Part shown: positions 6,364 through 13,275 of the stretch, piece after piece
How the letters are laid out: every line of letters starts with the position of its first letter
How positions within the stretch are numbered: the first letter of the stretch is position 1
Notes under the pieces: model-generated
The model's database searches: none
What the model was told of the DNA's origin: nothing
The model's input: the letters and a program-made list of their open reading frames with translations, nothing else
Source: Pseudomonadota bacterium
GTDB taxonomy: Bacteria; Pseudomonadota; Alphaproteobacteria; SMXQ01
Reading direction: 5' to 3'
Assembly (NCBI GenBank): GCA_022562375.1
Contig: JADFPK010000022.1
Location: 1 to 13,783 of the forward strand
Length of the DNA stretch: 13,783 nucleotides
Program-made: the position numbers and the translations under genes

Positions 6364-7749
6364 ATGGTCAAAGTAACCTCGCTACCGGACAAGATAGATA
6401 TCGACGTCGCCGCGGGCGAGACCCTGCTGGAGGCGGCGCTGCGGTCGGGCGTGCCGTTCGCGCATGCCTGCGGCGGTCGGGCAAAATGTTCGACCTGCCG
6501 CATCTGGGTCCTCGATGGCCTGAAAGCGTGTCCGCGACGCTCGGCCGATGAGACTTCCATGGCGGAACGGTTGGGGCTGGCCGACGACGTGCGTCTGGCT
6601 TGTCAACTCAGGCCTGAAGGCGAACTTCGCGTCCGACGCCTGGTGCTCGACGAAACCGATCTGATGATGGCCAACCAGCTCGACCGTTCCGAGGCGGCGC
6701 GCACGGGCGAGACAAAATACGTCACCATTTTCTTCAGCGATATCGCTGATTTCACGTCGTTGTCGGAGCGTTTGTCGCCTTACGACGTGATGTACCTACT
6801 GAACCGTTACTTCGCGCAGGTGGGCGATATTATCGAGCGGAATGACGGCTTTATCGACAAGTTCGTCGGCGATGGCCTGATGGCGATTTTCGGCATCGAC
6901 GACCAGCCTGACGCACCGCTTCGCTCGATAAACGCGGCCTTGCAAACCCTGGCCACCGTCGATCGGATGAAGCCATTTTTCGCATCCATGTATGACGTCG
7001 ATTTCGATATCCGAATTGGCCTCCATTACGGCGAGGCCGTCATCGGCTCGCTGGGATCGATCGGCCACCAACGCCTGACGGCGGTCGGCGACGTGGTCAA
7101 CGTCGCCAGCCGGGTCGAGGCCGCCAACAAGGACGCCGGTACGCGGCTCCTGATATCGGCGGCGCTGCATGACCGGGTCGCAAGCAAGCTAGAGGTCGCC
7201 GATTTCGTCAGGATGCGGCTGCGGGGTACCAGCGAACGTATTACCCTGCATGAGATCCGCCGGCTGAGTCCCGAAGCCGATGCCGAGCTGAATGCTAAGG
7301 AACGCCGCCAGACCCTGGTTTATGCCGGCAAAAATTGGGTTCGCGTCTTCGCCGAAGACGAACTGGAAATCGGCGAACGCAAAATTCTCGATTTCGAAGA
7401 CTACGATGTCGTCGTCGTACGTGGGGCCGACGCCTATTATGCCTTCAACAATGCCTGCCCGCACCTCCATCTGCCGCTTTACGAACGCCGGGTTGTGGCC
7501 GAGGGCGATGGATTACAGCTACCGCACACCGCCAGCACCATCACCGAGGACCGTGGCCTGGTTTGCCGATGGCACCAGAGCTGTTTCGACCTTCAGACCG
7601 GTGACGTTCGGGAGTGGGCGACCAAGCTGCGGGAGGACGGCACCTCGCCGGGCCAGGAATACCTGGGCGACATCTCGAAAAACCGCACCAAATTGACGGT
7701 CTACGCCTGCCGCGTCGATGACGGCCATTTGTGGATCGCCCTCGAGTAA
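6364..7749 (+). CDS. Ferredoxin - class III adenylate cyclase - Rieske fusion protein
   Basis: This 461-residue soluble protein has three domains. Residues 1-96 form a plant/adrenodoxin-type [2Fe-2S] ferredoxin with ligands C36, C42, C45 (ACGGRAKCSTC) and C80 (LACQL). Residues about 115-302 form a class III cyclase catalytic domain: metal Asp D126 (FFSDIADFTSL) and D170 (DKFVGDGLMAIF), base-selecting K166 and T239 (RLTAVGDVVN), transition-state N246 and R250 (VNVASR). The K/T pair favours ATP over GTP. Residues about 316-461 form a Rieske domain: C365/H367 (ACPHLHL) and C401/H404 (VCRWHQSCFDLQTGD), with an insertion lengthening the usual gap between ligand pairs. There is no transmembrane segment. 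The likely role is redox- or oxygen-responsive cAMP synthesis; electron flow is inference. ATG 6364 is preferred over TTG 6352 because ferredoxin domains start near MVKVTSLPD; neither has a good ribosome-binding site. It diverges from the permease. Confidence 0.9.
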   Translation: MVKVTSLPDKIDIDVAAGETLLEAALRSGVPFAHACGGRAKCSTCRIWVLDGLKACPRRSADETSMAERLGLADDVRLACQLRPEGELRVRRLVLDETDLMMANQLDRSEAARTGETKYVTIFFSDIADFTSLSERLSPYDVMYLLNRYFAQVGDIIERNDGFIDKFVGDGLMAIFGIDDQPDAPLRSINAALQTLATVDRMKPFFASMYDVDFDIRIGLHYGEAVIGSLGSIGHQRLTAVGDVVNVASRVEAANKDAGTRLLISAALHDRVASKLEVADFVRMRLRGTSERITLHEIRRLSPEADAELNAKERRQTLVYAGKNWVRVFAEDELEIGERKILDFEDYDVVVVRGADAYYAFNNACPHLHLPLYERRVVAEGDGLQLPHTASTITEDRGLVCRWHQSCFDLQTGDVREWATKLREDGTSPGQEYLGDISKNRTKLTVYACRVDDGHLWIALE

Positions 7750-7767
7750 AATCGAATGGGCGTGAAC

Positions 7768-7787
7768 GGGTCGATGCGACTTGATTT
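7768..7787 (+). repeat. 20-bp dispersed repeat, copy 1
   Basis: GGGTCGATGCGACTTGATTT is identical to 13191-13210, directly left of the IS630 element. An exact 20-mer in a 13.8-kb window is not expected by chance. It lies 19 bp after the cyclase stop, at the left border of a repeat-rich scar. Confidence 0.7.
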
Positions 7788-7789
7788 CA

Positions 7790-7852
7790 CGCAATAGGGG
7801 TCGCACGCAGTAGGGGTCACACGCAGTAGGGGTCACACACGCAGTAGGGGTC
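7790..7852 (+). repeat. Short tandem repeat, about 16-18 bp, four units
   Basis: Units CGCAATAGGGGTCGCA (7790-7805), CGCAGTAGGGGTCACA (7806-7821), the same with an extra CA (7822-7839), and CGCAGTAGGGGTC (7840-7852) run head to tail. The last unit merges into the left arm of the inverted-repeat element. Units carry the GGGGTCA core of that arm, so they look like serial duplications of the element's end rather than a CRISPR array: there are no spacers. Confidence 0.75.
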
Positions 7853-7989
7853 AGGTCTTGTATCTTGCAGGCCAACCGTTGCGGCGATCTCGGTCAGGGT
7901 GTAGCCATGAGGTTCGTGCGCCGCCGTCATCCAGGCGCCGCGGTCGGCATGCCGGTTTCGGATCGCCGCAAAATACAAGACCTGACCCC
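7847..7989. mobile_element. Non-autonomous REP/RAYT-type inverted-repeat element
   Basis: Left arm 7847-7868 (GGGGTCAGGTCTTGTATCTT then GC) and right arm 7968-7989 (ending ACAAGACCTGACCCC) are inverted copies that differ at 1 of 22 positions. They enclose about 99 bp that translate on the minus strand into an apparent transposase tail. Repeats of this GGGGTCAGGTCTTGTATTTT type commonly bound REP-associated tyrosine transposase units (established knowledge of the type; not searched). The element appears to be an internal deletion derivative. It separates the cyclase gene from the remnant of a GntR gene. Confidence 0.65.
7869..7967 (-). pseudogene. Remnant of a REP-associated (RAYT) transposase C-terminus
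   Basis: On the minus strand the interior reads AIRNRHADRGAWMTAAHEPH followed by GYTLTEIAATVGL, then runs straight into the repeat arm (QDTRPDP). The GYTL-EIA--VGL pattern is the C-terminal helix-turn-helix start of many RAYT transposases, which normally continue with HYSTVSRI. That continuation is missing, and nothing of the Y1 catalytic domain (HUH and Tyr motifs) remains. No start codon is sensible. The assignment rests on a short motif only. Confidence 0.5.
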
Positions 7990-8011
7990 AAATGCTCTGA
8001 CCCCAAATGCT
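7982..8011 (+). repeat. 15-bp exact tandem duplication at the right end of the element
   Basis: CTGACCCCAAATGCT occurs at 7982-7996 and 7997-8011. It duplicates the outer end of the inverted-repeat element, mirroring the tandem copies at its left end, and joins directly to the GntR remnant. Confidence 0.7.
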
Positions 8012-8111
8012 CATCGCCGAGCGGGACATGGACCTGGCCGCCAAGCGCATGCGCCAACACCTGAGCACGGTGGGCAAGAATCTTCTCGACTCCATGGATT
8101 CAGGCGCCTGA
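8007..8111 (+). pseudogene. C-terminal remnant of a GntR/FCD-family regulator
   Basis: The reading ends LIAERDMDLAAKRMRQHLST then VGKNLLDSMDSGA and TGA at 8109-8111. The pattern of an Ile/Ala-Arg-Asp helix leading into A--RM--HL is the last helix pair of FCD domains, where the His is a metal ligand; compare the intact neighbour's AEVERKDFAAAGAEMRDHI. Everything before it is replaced by the repeat element, so the N-terminal DNA-binding domain is lost. It is either the scar of a deleted regulator or the tail of a tandem paralogue of the gene at 8244. The following 132 bp (8112-8243) contain no recognisable feature. Confidence 0.5.
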
Positions 8112-8243
8112 GGGCGGATTTTGCCGTCCTTGCCCTTGGCCGACGCCGAAAGTATGGTCCTAAACCGTAAGGCCATTCGGCGGCCCGCCGGCAACTGAAA
8201 GCGGCGGACATCCTCTCGGGCCCCGTCACGGGCGCGGGCTTAG

Positions 8244-8996
8244 ATGTTCGTATCGAGTCACATGGTCAAGAACCCGATCGCGGAAAAATCCCTCGGCGTT
8301 ACGGCGGCCCGGTTCGCCAGGCTCAGCCTCGACCCGGCCCTTCGCGAGCGGAAGACCACGTCGGATTACATCGCCGACGCCCTGCGCGCGGCGATCTACG
8401 ACGGCCAGTTCGCCGACGGCGAGGAACTCAACCAGGTGGAGCTGGCCGGTTACTTCCAGGTATCGCGGGCGCCGATCCGCGAAGCGCTTCGCCGGCTCCA
8501 GGCCGAGGGGCTGGTCAGCAGCATCGCCCACCGCCGCGCCGTGGTGATCGGACTGGAGCTCACCGAAATCATCGAGCTGATCGAAATCCGGGCCGTCATC
8601 GAAGGCTACCTTGTGGAAAAGGCCGGTTCCAAGCTCAACGCCGAGTCCATCAGGCGTCTCAGACGCCTGTGCGATGAAATTGAAGGCATCGAGACCTACG
8701 ACTACAACTGGGTGATGAAGAACTGGGAGTTCCACCGGGTCATGTATGGTCCCTCCAGGTCGGCGGCAGCCATCGACATGGCCGAACAACTCCACCGAAA
8801 GGTTGAGCGATATATCCGCCGGACGGGCCGGTCCGAGCGGCTGCGGAGCGCGGCGAATGAGCACAGGCGGATTCTCGCCGAAGTGGAAAGGAAGGATTTC
8901 GCCGCCGCCGGGGCCGAAATGCGTGATCACATCTTCAATACGGGAGAGGAGATACGCCGCCACTTCCCGGCCGGGGGCAAGGAATTCACGGATTGA
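8244..8996 (+). CDS. GntR-family transcriptional regulator, FCD (FadR-C) subfamily
   Basis: This 250-residue protein has a winged helix-turn-helix at about 38-103 (TSDYIADALRAAIYDGQFAD, LAGYFQVSRAPIREALRRLQ, EGLV). An all-helical FCD ligand domain follows at about 108-235. Metal-site positions include H164 (NWEFHRVMY), H207 (EHRRILAEVE) and H229 (MRDHI); the usual Asp four residues before the first His is N160. FCD regulators usually sense an organic acid and control nearby transport or catabolic genes. It converges on the ABC operon with only 33 bp between, so that operon or the upstream genes are candidate targets. An N-terminal tail of about 37 residues precedes the HTH; M7 at 8262 is an alternative start, and neither has a clear Shine-Dalgarno sequence. 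Confidence 0.9.
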   Translation: MFVSSHMVKNPIAEKSLGVTAARFARLSLDPALRERKTTSDYIADALRAAIYDGQFADGEELNQVELAGYFQVSRAPIREALRRLQAEGLVSSIAHRRAVVIGLELTEIIELIEIRAVIEGYLVEKAGSKLNAESIRRLRRLCDEIEGIETYDYNWVMKNWEFHRVMYGPSRSAAAIDMAEQLHRKVERYIRRTGRSERLRSAANEHRRILAEVERKDFAAAGAEMRDHIFNTGEEIRRHFPAGGKEFTD

Positions 8997-9029
8997 AGCC
9001 ACGGCCCGGAATTGGCCACGGCCCCATCC

Positions 9030-9869
9030 CTAGATTCCACGTTCGGCTTTGATTTTTTGGACATCCTCGGCGGTCATGTCCTCGGCCGTGCCTTCGGCGA
9101 TCATGGCCTCGCGGGCTGTCTGAAGTCCGTCGCGGACCATGATTTCTATGGCCGCGATGGATTTTCCGTTTTCCAGCTCCTTGTCCCGGTCGATTTCGCG
9201 GATGACCCGGCCCGGGCGCCCAAAAATCAGGATGCGCTGAGCAATGTCCACGGCTTCCGGCACCGAGTGGGTGATGAACAGGGTGGTGATGCCGGTCTCG
9301 CGAATCAGCCCGAGAAGGTCCTTGCGGACGCGCGCGGCGGTGAGTTCGTCAAGGGCGGTGAAGGCTTCGTCGGCGTACAGGAGCCTGGGTTCGATGGCGA
9401 AGGCCCGGGCGATCGAGACACGCTGGCGCATGCCGCCGGAAAGCTCGTGCGGGTAGGCGTCCTCGAATCCCAAGAGTCCGACGCGCTCCAGCCAGTTTCT
9501 GGCGGTTTTCAAGCGCTTTTCCTTCTCGACGTTAAGGATCTGGAGGCCGAAGGCGACGTTCTCGATGGCGGTCCGCCAGGGAAGCAGACGGTCGGTCTGG
9601 AAGATGATGCCGACCAGGCCGAGCAGGGAGTCAGCCTGTACGAAGGGATCCTTGCCTAATACCCGGACTTCGCCGCTGTCGGGCTTCTGAAGGCCGAGCA
9701 GCATGTTGAACGACGTGGATTTGCCGCACCCGGTCTCGCCGACGATGGCGACGACCTCGCCTTCCACGACCGAAAAAGACAGTTCCCGGCAAGCAAAAAA
9801 CGGTTCCCCGTCCGGTTTTCGGAACGTCTTGGACACCTGCGCAAAGCGGATGGGAGCTTCTTCTTTCAT
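9030..9869 (-). CDS. NitT/TauT-type ABC transporter ATP-binding protein
   Basis: This 279-residue ATPase has Walker A GETGCGKST (44-52), Q-loop FQTDRLLPW (Q91), signature LSGGMRQR (143-150), Walker B LLYADEAFTALD (163-174) and switch His in FITHSVPEA (H201). The Walker B is followed by DEAF instead of the usual DEPF. RLLPW after the Q-loop is typical of the TauB/SsuB/NrtD group, which drives uptake of nitrate, sulfonates, taurine or pyrimidines. A C-terminal tail of about 40 residues rich in Glu/Ala/Met (REAMIAEGTAEDMTAEDVQK) is longer than in TauB. ATG 9869 overlaps the permease stop as ATGA; the longer reading to 9893 would start inside the permease gene. It is the last gene of the ABC operon. 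Confidence 0.92.
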   Translation of the reverse strand: MKEEAPIRFAQVSKTFRKPDGEPFFACRELSFSVVEGEVVAIVGETGCGKSTSFNMLLGLQKPDSGEVRVLGKDPFVQADSLLGLVGIIFQTDRLLPWRTAIENVAFGLQILNVEKEKRLKTARNWLERVGLLGFEDAYPHELSGGMRQRVSIARAFAIEPRLLYADEAFTALDELTAARVRKDLLGLIRETGITTLFITHSVPEAVDIAQRILIFGRPGRVIREIDRDKELENGKSIAAIEIMVRDGLQTAREAMIAEGTAEDMTAEDVQKIKAERGI

Positions 9870-10678
9870 GCCTGTTCCCCCTTCGGCCGCCACCCCAGCA
9901 ACCGCCCCTCCAGAAAATTAATCGTAGCCTGGAACAGGGAAAGAAGGGCGACCAGGCTCAATGTCCAGGCGATGGCCCCGGCCATGTCGAAAACCGCCTG
10001 CGCGTTCAGAAGCTGGAATCCGACGCCGATGTTGGAGCCGATCAGCTCGGCCACCATGGCGACGCGAACCGCCGTTCCCAGGTTGACCACCCAGGAGCTG
10101 ATGACCTCGGGGATGATCGCCGGAATGATGATCATGCGGTATTGCTGCATCTGGTTGGCACGGAAGGCCTGGCCCAGGTGGATGAGGTCGAGGTTTACGC
10201 TACGCACGGCCCCGTCGATGTAGAGCGCGAACGAGGGCATGGTGACGATGAGCAGGATAAAGCCGATGCGAAACTCGACGTTGGAAAACCATATGACGGC
10301 GAAGATGACCCACGACAGCGCCGGGATTCCCTGGATGAAGTGGAGCATGGGCTTGACGTATTCGCGAACGCTGTCGATGGTCCCCATGGCTATGCCGATG
10401 GCGGCCCCGACAACAAAGGACACGACCAAGGCGACCAGGACGCGCGATGCGGTGGCCATCAGGTGGACAAGCTGGTCATACTGGGAAAAGATGGACCACA
10501 TCGCGGCGGCGATGTCCTTGAGCGGGGGCGTAATGATGGGCGGGAGAAAGAGCGTGCTGAACTCCCACAGCACCGCAATGACGACGAGACCGATGAAGAG
10601 AGGGCGCTGTTCCCGGAACTTACCCCTCATCCTTGCCATCGGTCCCCTCGTCGGCGTGTAGATACTTCGAAAAATCAT
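9866..10678 (-). CDS. NitT/TauT-type ABC transporter permease
   Basis: This 270-residue inner-membrane protein has about six hydrophobic segments, the clearest at 28-48, 78-100, 114-133, 137-155, 190-215 and 232-252. The cytoplasmic EAA loop that docks the ATPase is LGQAFRANQMQQYRMIIIPA plus IIPEV (168-192). The GTAVRVAMVAELIGSNIGVG segment (201-220) is typical of SsuC/TauC-like permeases. Its stop overlaps the ATPase start (ATGA), so the two are translationally coupled. ATG 10678 has GGGAGGG about 10 nt upstream. The binding-protein gene of the same orientation lies 177 bp upstream, separated by palindromic elements. The substrate is unknown. Confidence 0.92.
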   Translation of the reverse strand: MIFRSIYTPTRGPMARMRGKFREQRPLFIGLVVIAVLWEFSTLFLPPIITPPLKDIAAAMWSIFSQYDQLVHLMATASRVLVALVVSFVVGAAIGIAMGTIDSVREYVKPMLHFIQGIPALSWVIFAVIWFSNVEFRIGFILLIVTMPSFALYIDGAVRSVNLDLIHLGQAFRANQMQQYRMIIIPAIIPEVISSWVVNLGTAVRVAMVAELIGSNIGVGFQLLNAQAVFDMAGAIAWTLSLVALLSLFQATINFLEGRLLGWRPKGEQA

Positions 10679-10742
10679 GGCGGCTCACCCTCCCTTTCAT
10701 CCCATTGCTCGGGCGCCAAGAACCCGGACGCACGAACGCTGT

Positions 10743-10777
10743 CTAGAGCGAATTCCATTCAAATGGAATCGCCCTAG
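10743..10777. repeat. TA-flanked palindromic element related to the IS630 end
   Basis: CTAGAGCGAATTCCATT (10743-10759) pairs with AAATGGAATCGCCCTAG (10761-10777), with one bulged base and one mismatch. TA dinucleotides bound the dyad (10744-10745 and 10775-10776), as expected for an IS630/Tc1-type insertion at TA. GAGCG...TTCA...TGGAATC resembles the left flank of the IS630 copy at 13212. It lies between the binding-protein and permease genes, where the RNA hairpin could adjust the ratio of the two products. Confidence 0.55.
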
Positions 10778-10805
10778 TTTCTGCCTCTGGACCCTCAAGT
10801 GCCTG

Positions 10806-10850
10806 AGCGGGCTTATCGCCTGTTTCCACTCACGTGGAATATGCCCTCGC
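10806..10850. repeat. Second, imperfect palindrome in the same intergenic gap
   Basis: The core TTCCAC-TCAC-GTGGAA (10824-10839) is a perfect 6-bp stem with a 4-nt loop. Outer arms (GAGCGGGCTTAT against ATATGCCCTCGC) pair partly. The shared GAGCG...TTCCA...GTGGAAT theme links it to the element 30 bp away and to the IS630 left flank. Directly downstream of the binding-protein stop (10858-10856) on the minus strand, it could stabilise the 3' end of that message. Confidence 0.45.
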
Positions 10851-10855
10851 CAAAT

Positions 10856-11827
10856 CTACGGTCCGTCGTAAAGAACGCCCGGCGACGGCATCTTCTTAAG
10901 ATAGCCGATCGACAGGGCGGCCTTGAACGCGGCGGCGGCCGAATCGCGTTCCTTCCCCGGCCAGTAGACGCGCAACCCGAGCCGGTCCGAGCGGATGAAC
11001 GACTCTAGCACATCCGGCTTGAGCTTTCCCTTGGAGGCGTCGCTGATGATCTTGGCCGCCTCCTTCGGGTTGGCGGTTATGAAGTCCGCCGCCGACTTGT
11101 AGGCGTTGAACAGCTTGGGAATCAACGGCTTGTTCGCGGCCACCCATTCCTTGTGGGCGGCGACGCCGAGATAGGGCATCCCCGTCGTAATGCCGCTCTT
11201 TTTCTTCCAGTCGCTAACCAGGTCGAAGGCCCGGTACTTGTCGTTCTTGTAGGTGAGAATCGTATGGGCCGGCTCCCACATCTGGACCGCGTCCACGCGC
11301 CCCGAGGCGGCCATGGGCACCAGACCCGGCACCGGCGAGCTTTGGATCTCGACCTTAGACATGTCCAGGCCGGCCTCCTTGGCGAAGAAACGGAACATGG
11401 CGTAATTGGTTGTCGGCAGGGAAGCGGCGAGCTTTTTGCCTTCTAGATCCTTGAGCGTGTTGATGCCGCTTTTGGCGCCCACGACCACGGTGCCCCAGAA
11501 ATCGAACACGTTGAACAGGAAGATGGTCTCGACGCCCTTCTCGTTGAGCAAGGCCACGTCGGCGAGAATGGTGCCGGAGCCCCCTATCTTGTTGGTTCCG
11601 GCGGCGAAGTCGGTGCGGTAGAGGCCCGCCGGTTTGGCGTCGAACGTGATGTCTAGCCCATTGGCCTTGTCGAAGCCCTTGGCCTTGATGACGGGCGGGG
11701 TGAAGGCGGAAAGCGATGGGATCGTGAAAGTGGACAGTGTCAACTTCGTTTCCGCCGCCAAGGCCTGTCCAAACCAGACTAGGCCGACGACGAGGGCGCA
11801 CAACGAGCGCTTCGTGGTAGATTTCAT
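10856..11827 (-). CDS. NitT/TauT-type periplasmic substrate-binding protein (NMT1/SsuA-like)
   Basis: This 323-residue exported protein begins at ATG 11827 with GGGAG 8 nt upstream; a GTG three codons earlier overlaps that site. The signal peptide is MKSTTKRSLCALVVGLVWFG followed by QALA, with cleavage near residue 24; there is no lipobox. The mature sequence shows TLSTFTIPSLSAFTPPVI, DVALLNEKGVETIFLFNVFD, LKDLEGKKLAASLPTTNY and MAASGRVDAVQMWEPAH, the standard landmarks of the SsuA/TauA/NMT1-like group. It delivers an unknown small ligand to the permease and ATPase encoded downstream. Upstream, a GATAAT hexamer on the minus strand (11938-11933) and a GTATAC-centred dyad (CGTGTATACG, 11951-11960) are the only regulatory hints. 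Confidence 0.9.
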   Translation of the reverse strand: MKSTTKRSLCALVVGLVWFGQALAAETKLTLSTFTIPSLSAFTPPVIKAKGFDKANGLDITFDAKPAGLYRTDFAAGTNKIGGSGTILADVALLNEKGVETIFLFNVFDFWGTVVVGAKSGINTLKDLEGKKLAASLPTTNYAMFRFFAKEAGLDMSKVEIQSSPVPGLVPMAASGRVDAVQMWEPAHTILTYKNDKYRAFDLVSDWKKKSGITTGMPYLGVAAHKEWVAANKPLIPKLFNAYKSAADFITANPKEAAKIISDASKGKLKPDVLESFIRSDRLGLRVYWPGKERDSAAAAFKAALSIGYLKKMPSPGVLYDGP

Positions 11828-12117
11828 GGTGATCACTCCCTGGTTGCTGTCGTTGGTGTTTGATGCTCCTATCCCGCTCCCCCAGGGTCCCGTGTTTTTC
11901 CCGCCGGATTTGCCCTGGTTGGAATGTTAATAATTATCGTTCGCAGTCATCGTGTATACGTTAGCGTTAATCAACTTTTCCACTTCGTTACGGGGAGGAA
12001 CTGGTTGTTTATAAAATTATGGGATGCCGGCGGAGATGACCCGAGGCGATCGGAGGGGGCGCTGCTCCCTTGCGGCGCGCCTTTCCAAATTTTCGGCGTC
12101 CCGTCGTTTTGCCCGGA

Positions 12118-13029
12118 TCAGAGTCTGTTGCAGACAAGGTTTTCGTAGGTCCCGTCGTCGCCAACGAGATTCCAGCTGACCATCCAGTTGTAGGCCCGCT
12201 CGAACTCTTCCTGGGAATAGGGCACCGTTTCCACATAGCGCAACCGAGGCAGGTAGAAATCGTCGGGCGTCAACTGCTTGGCATATTTCTCGGGAATTTC
12301 ATCGAGCATGTAGTGGATGTATTTTTTCTTGTCCTTGTTAATCAGCTTGACCGCCTTTCCGACGGACCGCCAAAGGGCGTCGAGCACATCCTGGTCAAGT
12401 TTCTCGCCGGCGTTCTCGGTTCCCTGATAGTGGGTGCCGATGATCTCCTTGCAGCCGTTTTTTTCGGCCAGCGAGATCCAGGGCTCCATCAGGGTCGCCG
12501 CGTCCGTCTCGCCGTCCATCATGGCCTCGTAGCGTTCCTGCACGGTGCCCGAATGAACGACCTTGATCTCGTCGCGGGGCAAGAACCCCTCGAGCATGGC
12601 GATGGAGGTGTAATGGGACCCCTGGTGAAACTGGACGCCTACGGTTTTGTTGGCTAGGTTGATGGGGGCGTTAAAGGGCGAATCGGGGCGGACGAAAATT
12701 CCCTGGTACACCATGGCGGCGCGGCGCGCGATGATGGGGCCGCTGGGATCGTCGTATGTACGGCGGATCTGCCCCCACTCGCAAGCCCGGTAGACGTCCG
12801 CCCGGCCTTCCTCCCAGGCCTTCTGATAATTGGTCGAGACCACCTGATGATGGTCGTGGCTGCGAGGATCGGACCAGTCGAAACGGGTCTTGATACCGGG
12901 CGTGATGATCTCGATCTCGAGCCCTTCGTCGGCCACCGTATAGTCGCGGGCCACGAACCAGTGAAGGCCAAGGACCGCCTCCGCGCTCTCAACGATGATC
13001 TTCTGATTCGTCTTCGTCGCCGTCGTCAT
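12118..13029 (-). CDS. NMT1/THI5-like binding-protein-fold protein without a signal peptide
   Basis: This 303-residue protein has landmarks of the type II periplasmic-binding fold: VYQGIFVRPDSPFNAPINLA (107-126), KTVGVQFHQGSHY (128-140), HSGTVQERYEAMMDGETDAA (159-178) and LMEPWISLAEKNGC (180-193). The N-terminus MTTATKTNQKIIVESAEAVL is polar, with no hydrophobic export segment. GAGGAG precedes ATG 13029 at good spacing, so a hidden longer start is unlikely. It may therefore act in the cytoplasm. Enzymes with this fold exist, such as THI5-type pyrimidine synthase and 4,5-dihydroxyphthalate decarboxylase; SHDHH (57-61) is a possible metal-like cluster. Alternatively it is a binding protein exported unusually or a sensor. 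It lies 290 bp upstream of the ABC operon in the same direction. Confidence 0.8.
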   Translation of the reverse strand: MTTATKTNQKIIVESAEAVLGLHWFVARDYTVADEGLEIEIITPGIKTRFDWSDPRSHDHHQVVSTNYQKAWEEGRADVYRACEWGQIRRTYDDPSGPIIARRAAMVYQGIFVRPDSPFNAPINLANKTVGVQFHQGSHYTSIAMLEGFLPRDEIKVVHSGTVQERYEAMMDGETDAATLMEPWISLAEKNGCKEIIGTHYQGTENAGEKLDQDVLDALWRSVGKAVKLINKDKKKYIHYMLDEIPEKYAKQLTPDDFYLPRLRYVETVPYSQEEFERAYNWMVSWNLVGDDGTYENLVCNRL

Positions 13030-13190
13030 TGAACATTCTCCTCGCGTGAAGATGGGTGGATCGTCGAAAGTGTCTACAGTATGCAGTTGGCACTCTTAAT
13101 TTATACTCAAAACCTTGGCCATTGTCGAGCCATATGCCATGAAAATCCCGAATATCGTGGGAAAAAGGCCCGGGTACCGATGTCCGCTTT

Positions 13191-13210
13191 GGGTCGATGC
13201 GACTTGATTT
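13191..13210 (+). repeat. 20-bp dispersed repeat, copy 2, abutting IS630
   Basis: Identical to 7768-7787. The identity stops exactly at the TA dinucleotide (13210-13211) taken as the IS630 insertion point, so the repeat is host sequence outside the IS, interrupted here. On its left the sequence is ATGTCCGCTTT, unlike copy 1. Confidence 0.7.
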
Positions 13211-13275
13211 AGAGCGGTTTCAGTGAATGTGGAATCATTTTGGGGATTCCCTTGAAGCTTGATCGGTGATTCGAT

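Noticed and set aside
7790..7852. CRISPR array
   Set aside because: Units of 16-18 bp follow each other without spacers, and no cas genes are present.
7817..8194. 125-residue minus-strand frame across the repeat scar
   Set aside because: It fuses repeat arms, a transposase tail and antisense of the GntR remnant; only the 7869-7967 segment has a recognisable motif.
8997..9029. Bidirectional terminator between the convergent GntR and ATPase genes
   Set aside because: GCCACGGCCC occurs twice in direct, not inverted, orientation and no T-run is present.
11951..11960. GntR/FCD operator (GTATAC-centred) upstream of the ABC binding-protein gene
   Set aside because: CGTGTATACG matches only 8 of 10 dyad positions and occurs once; too weak to list as a site.
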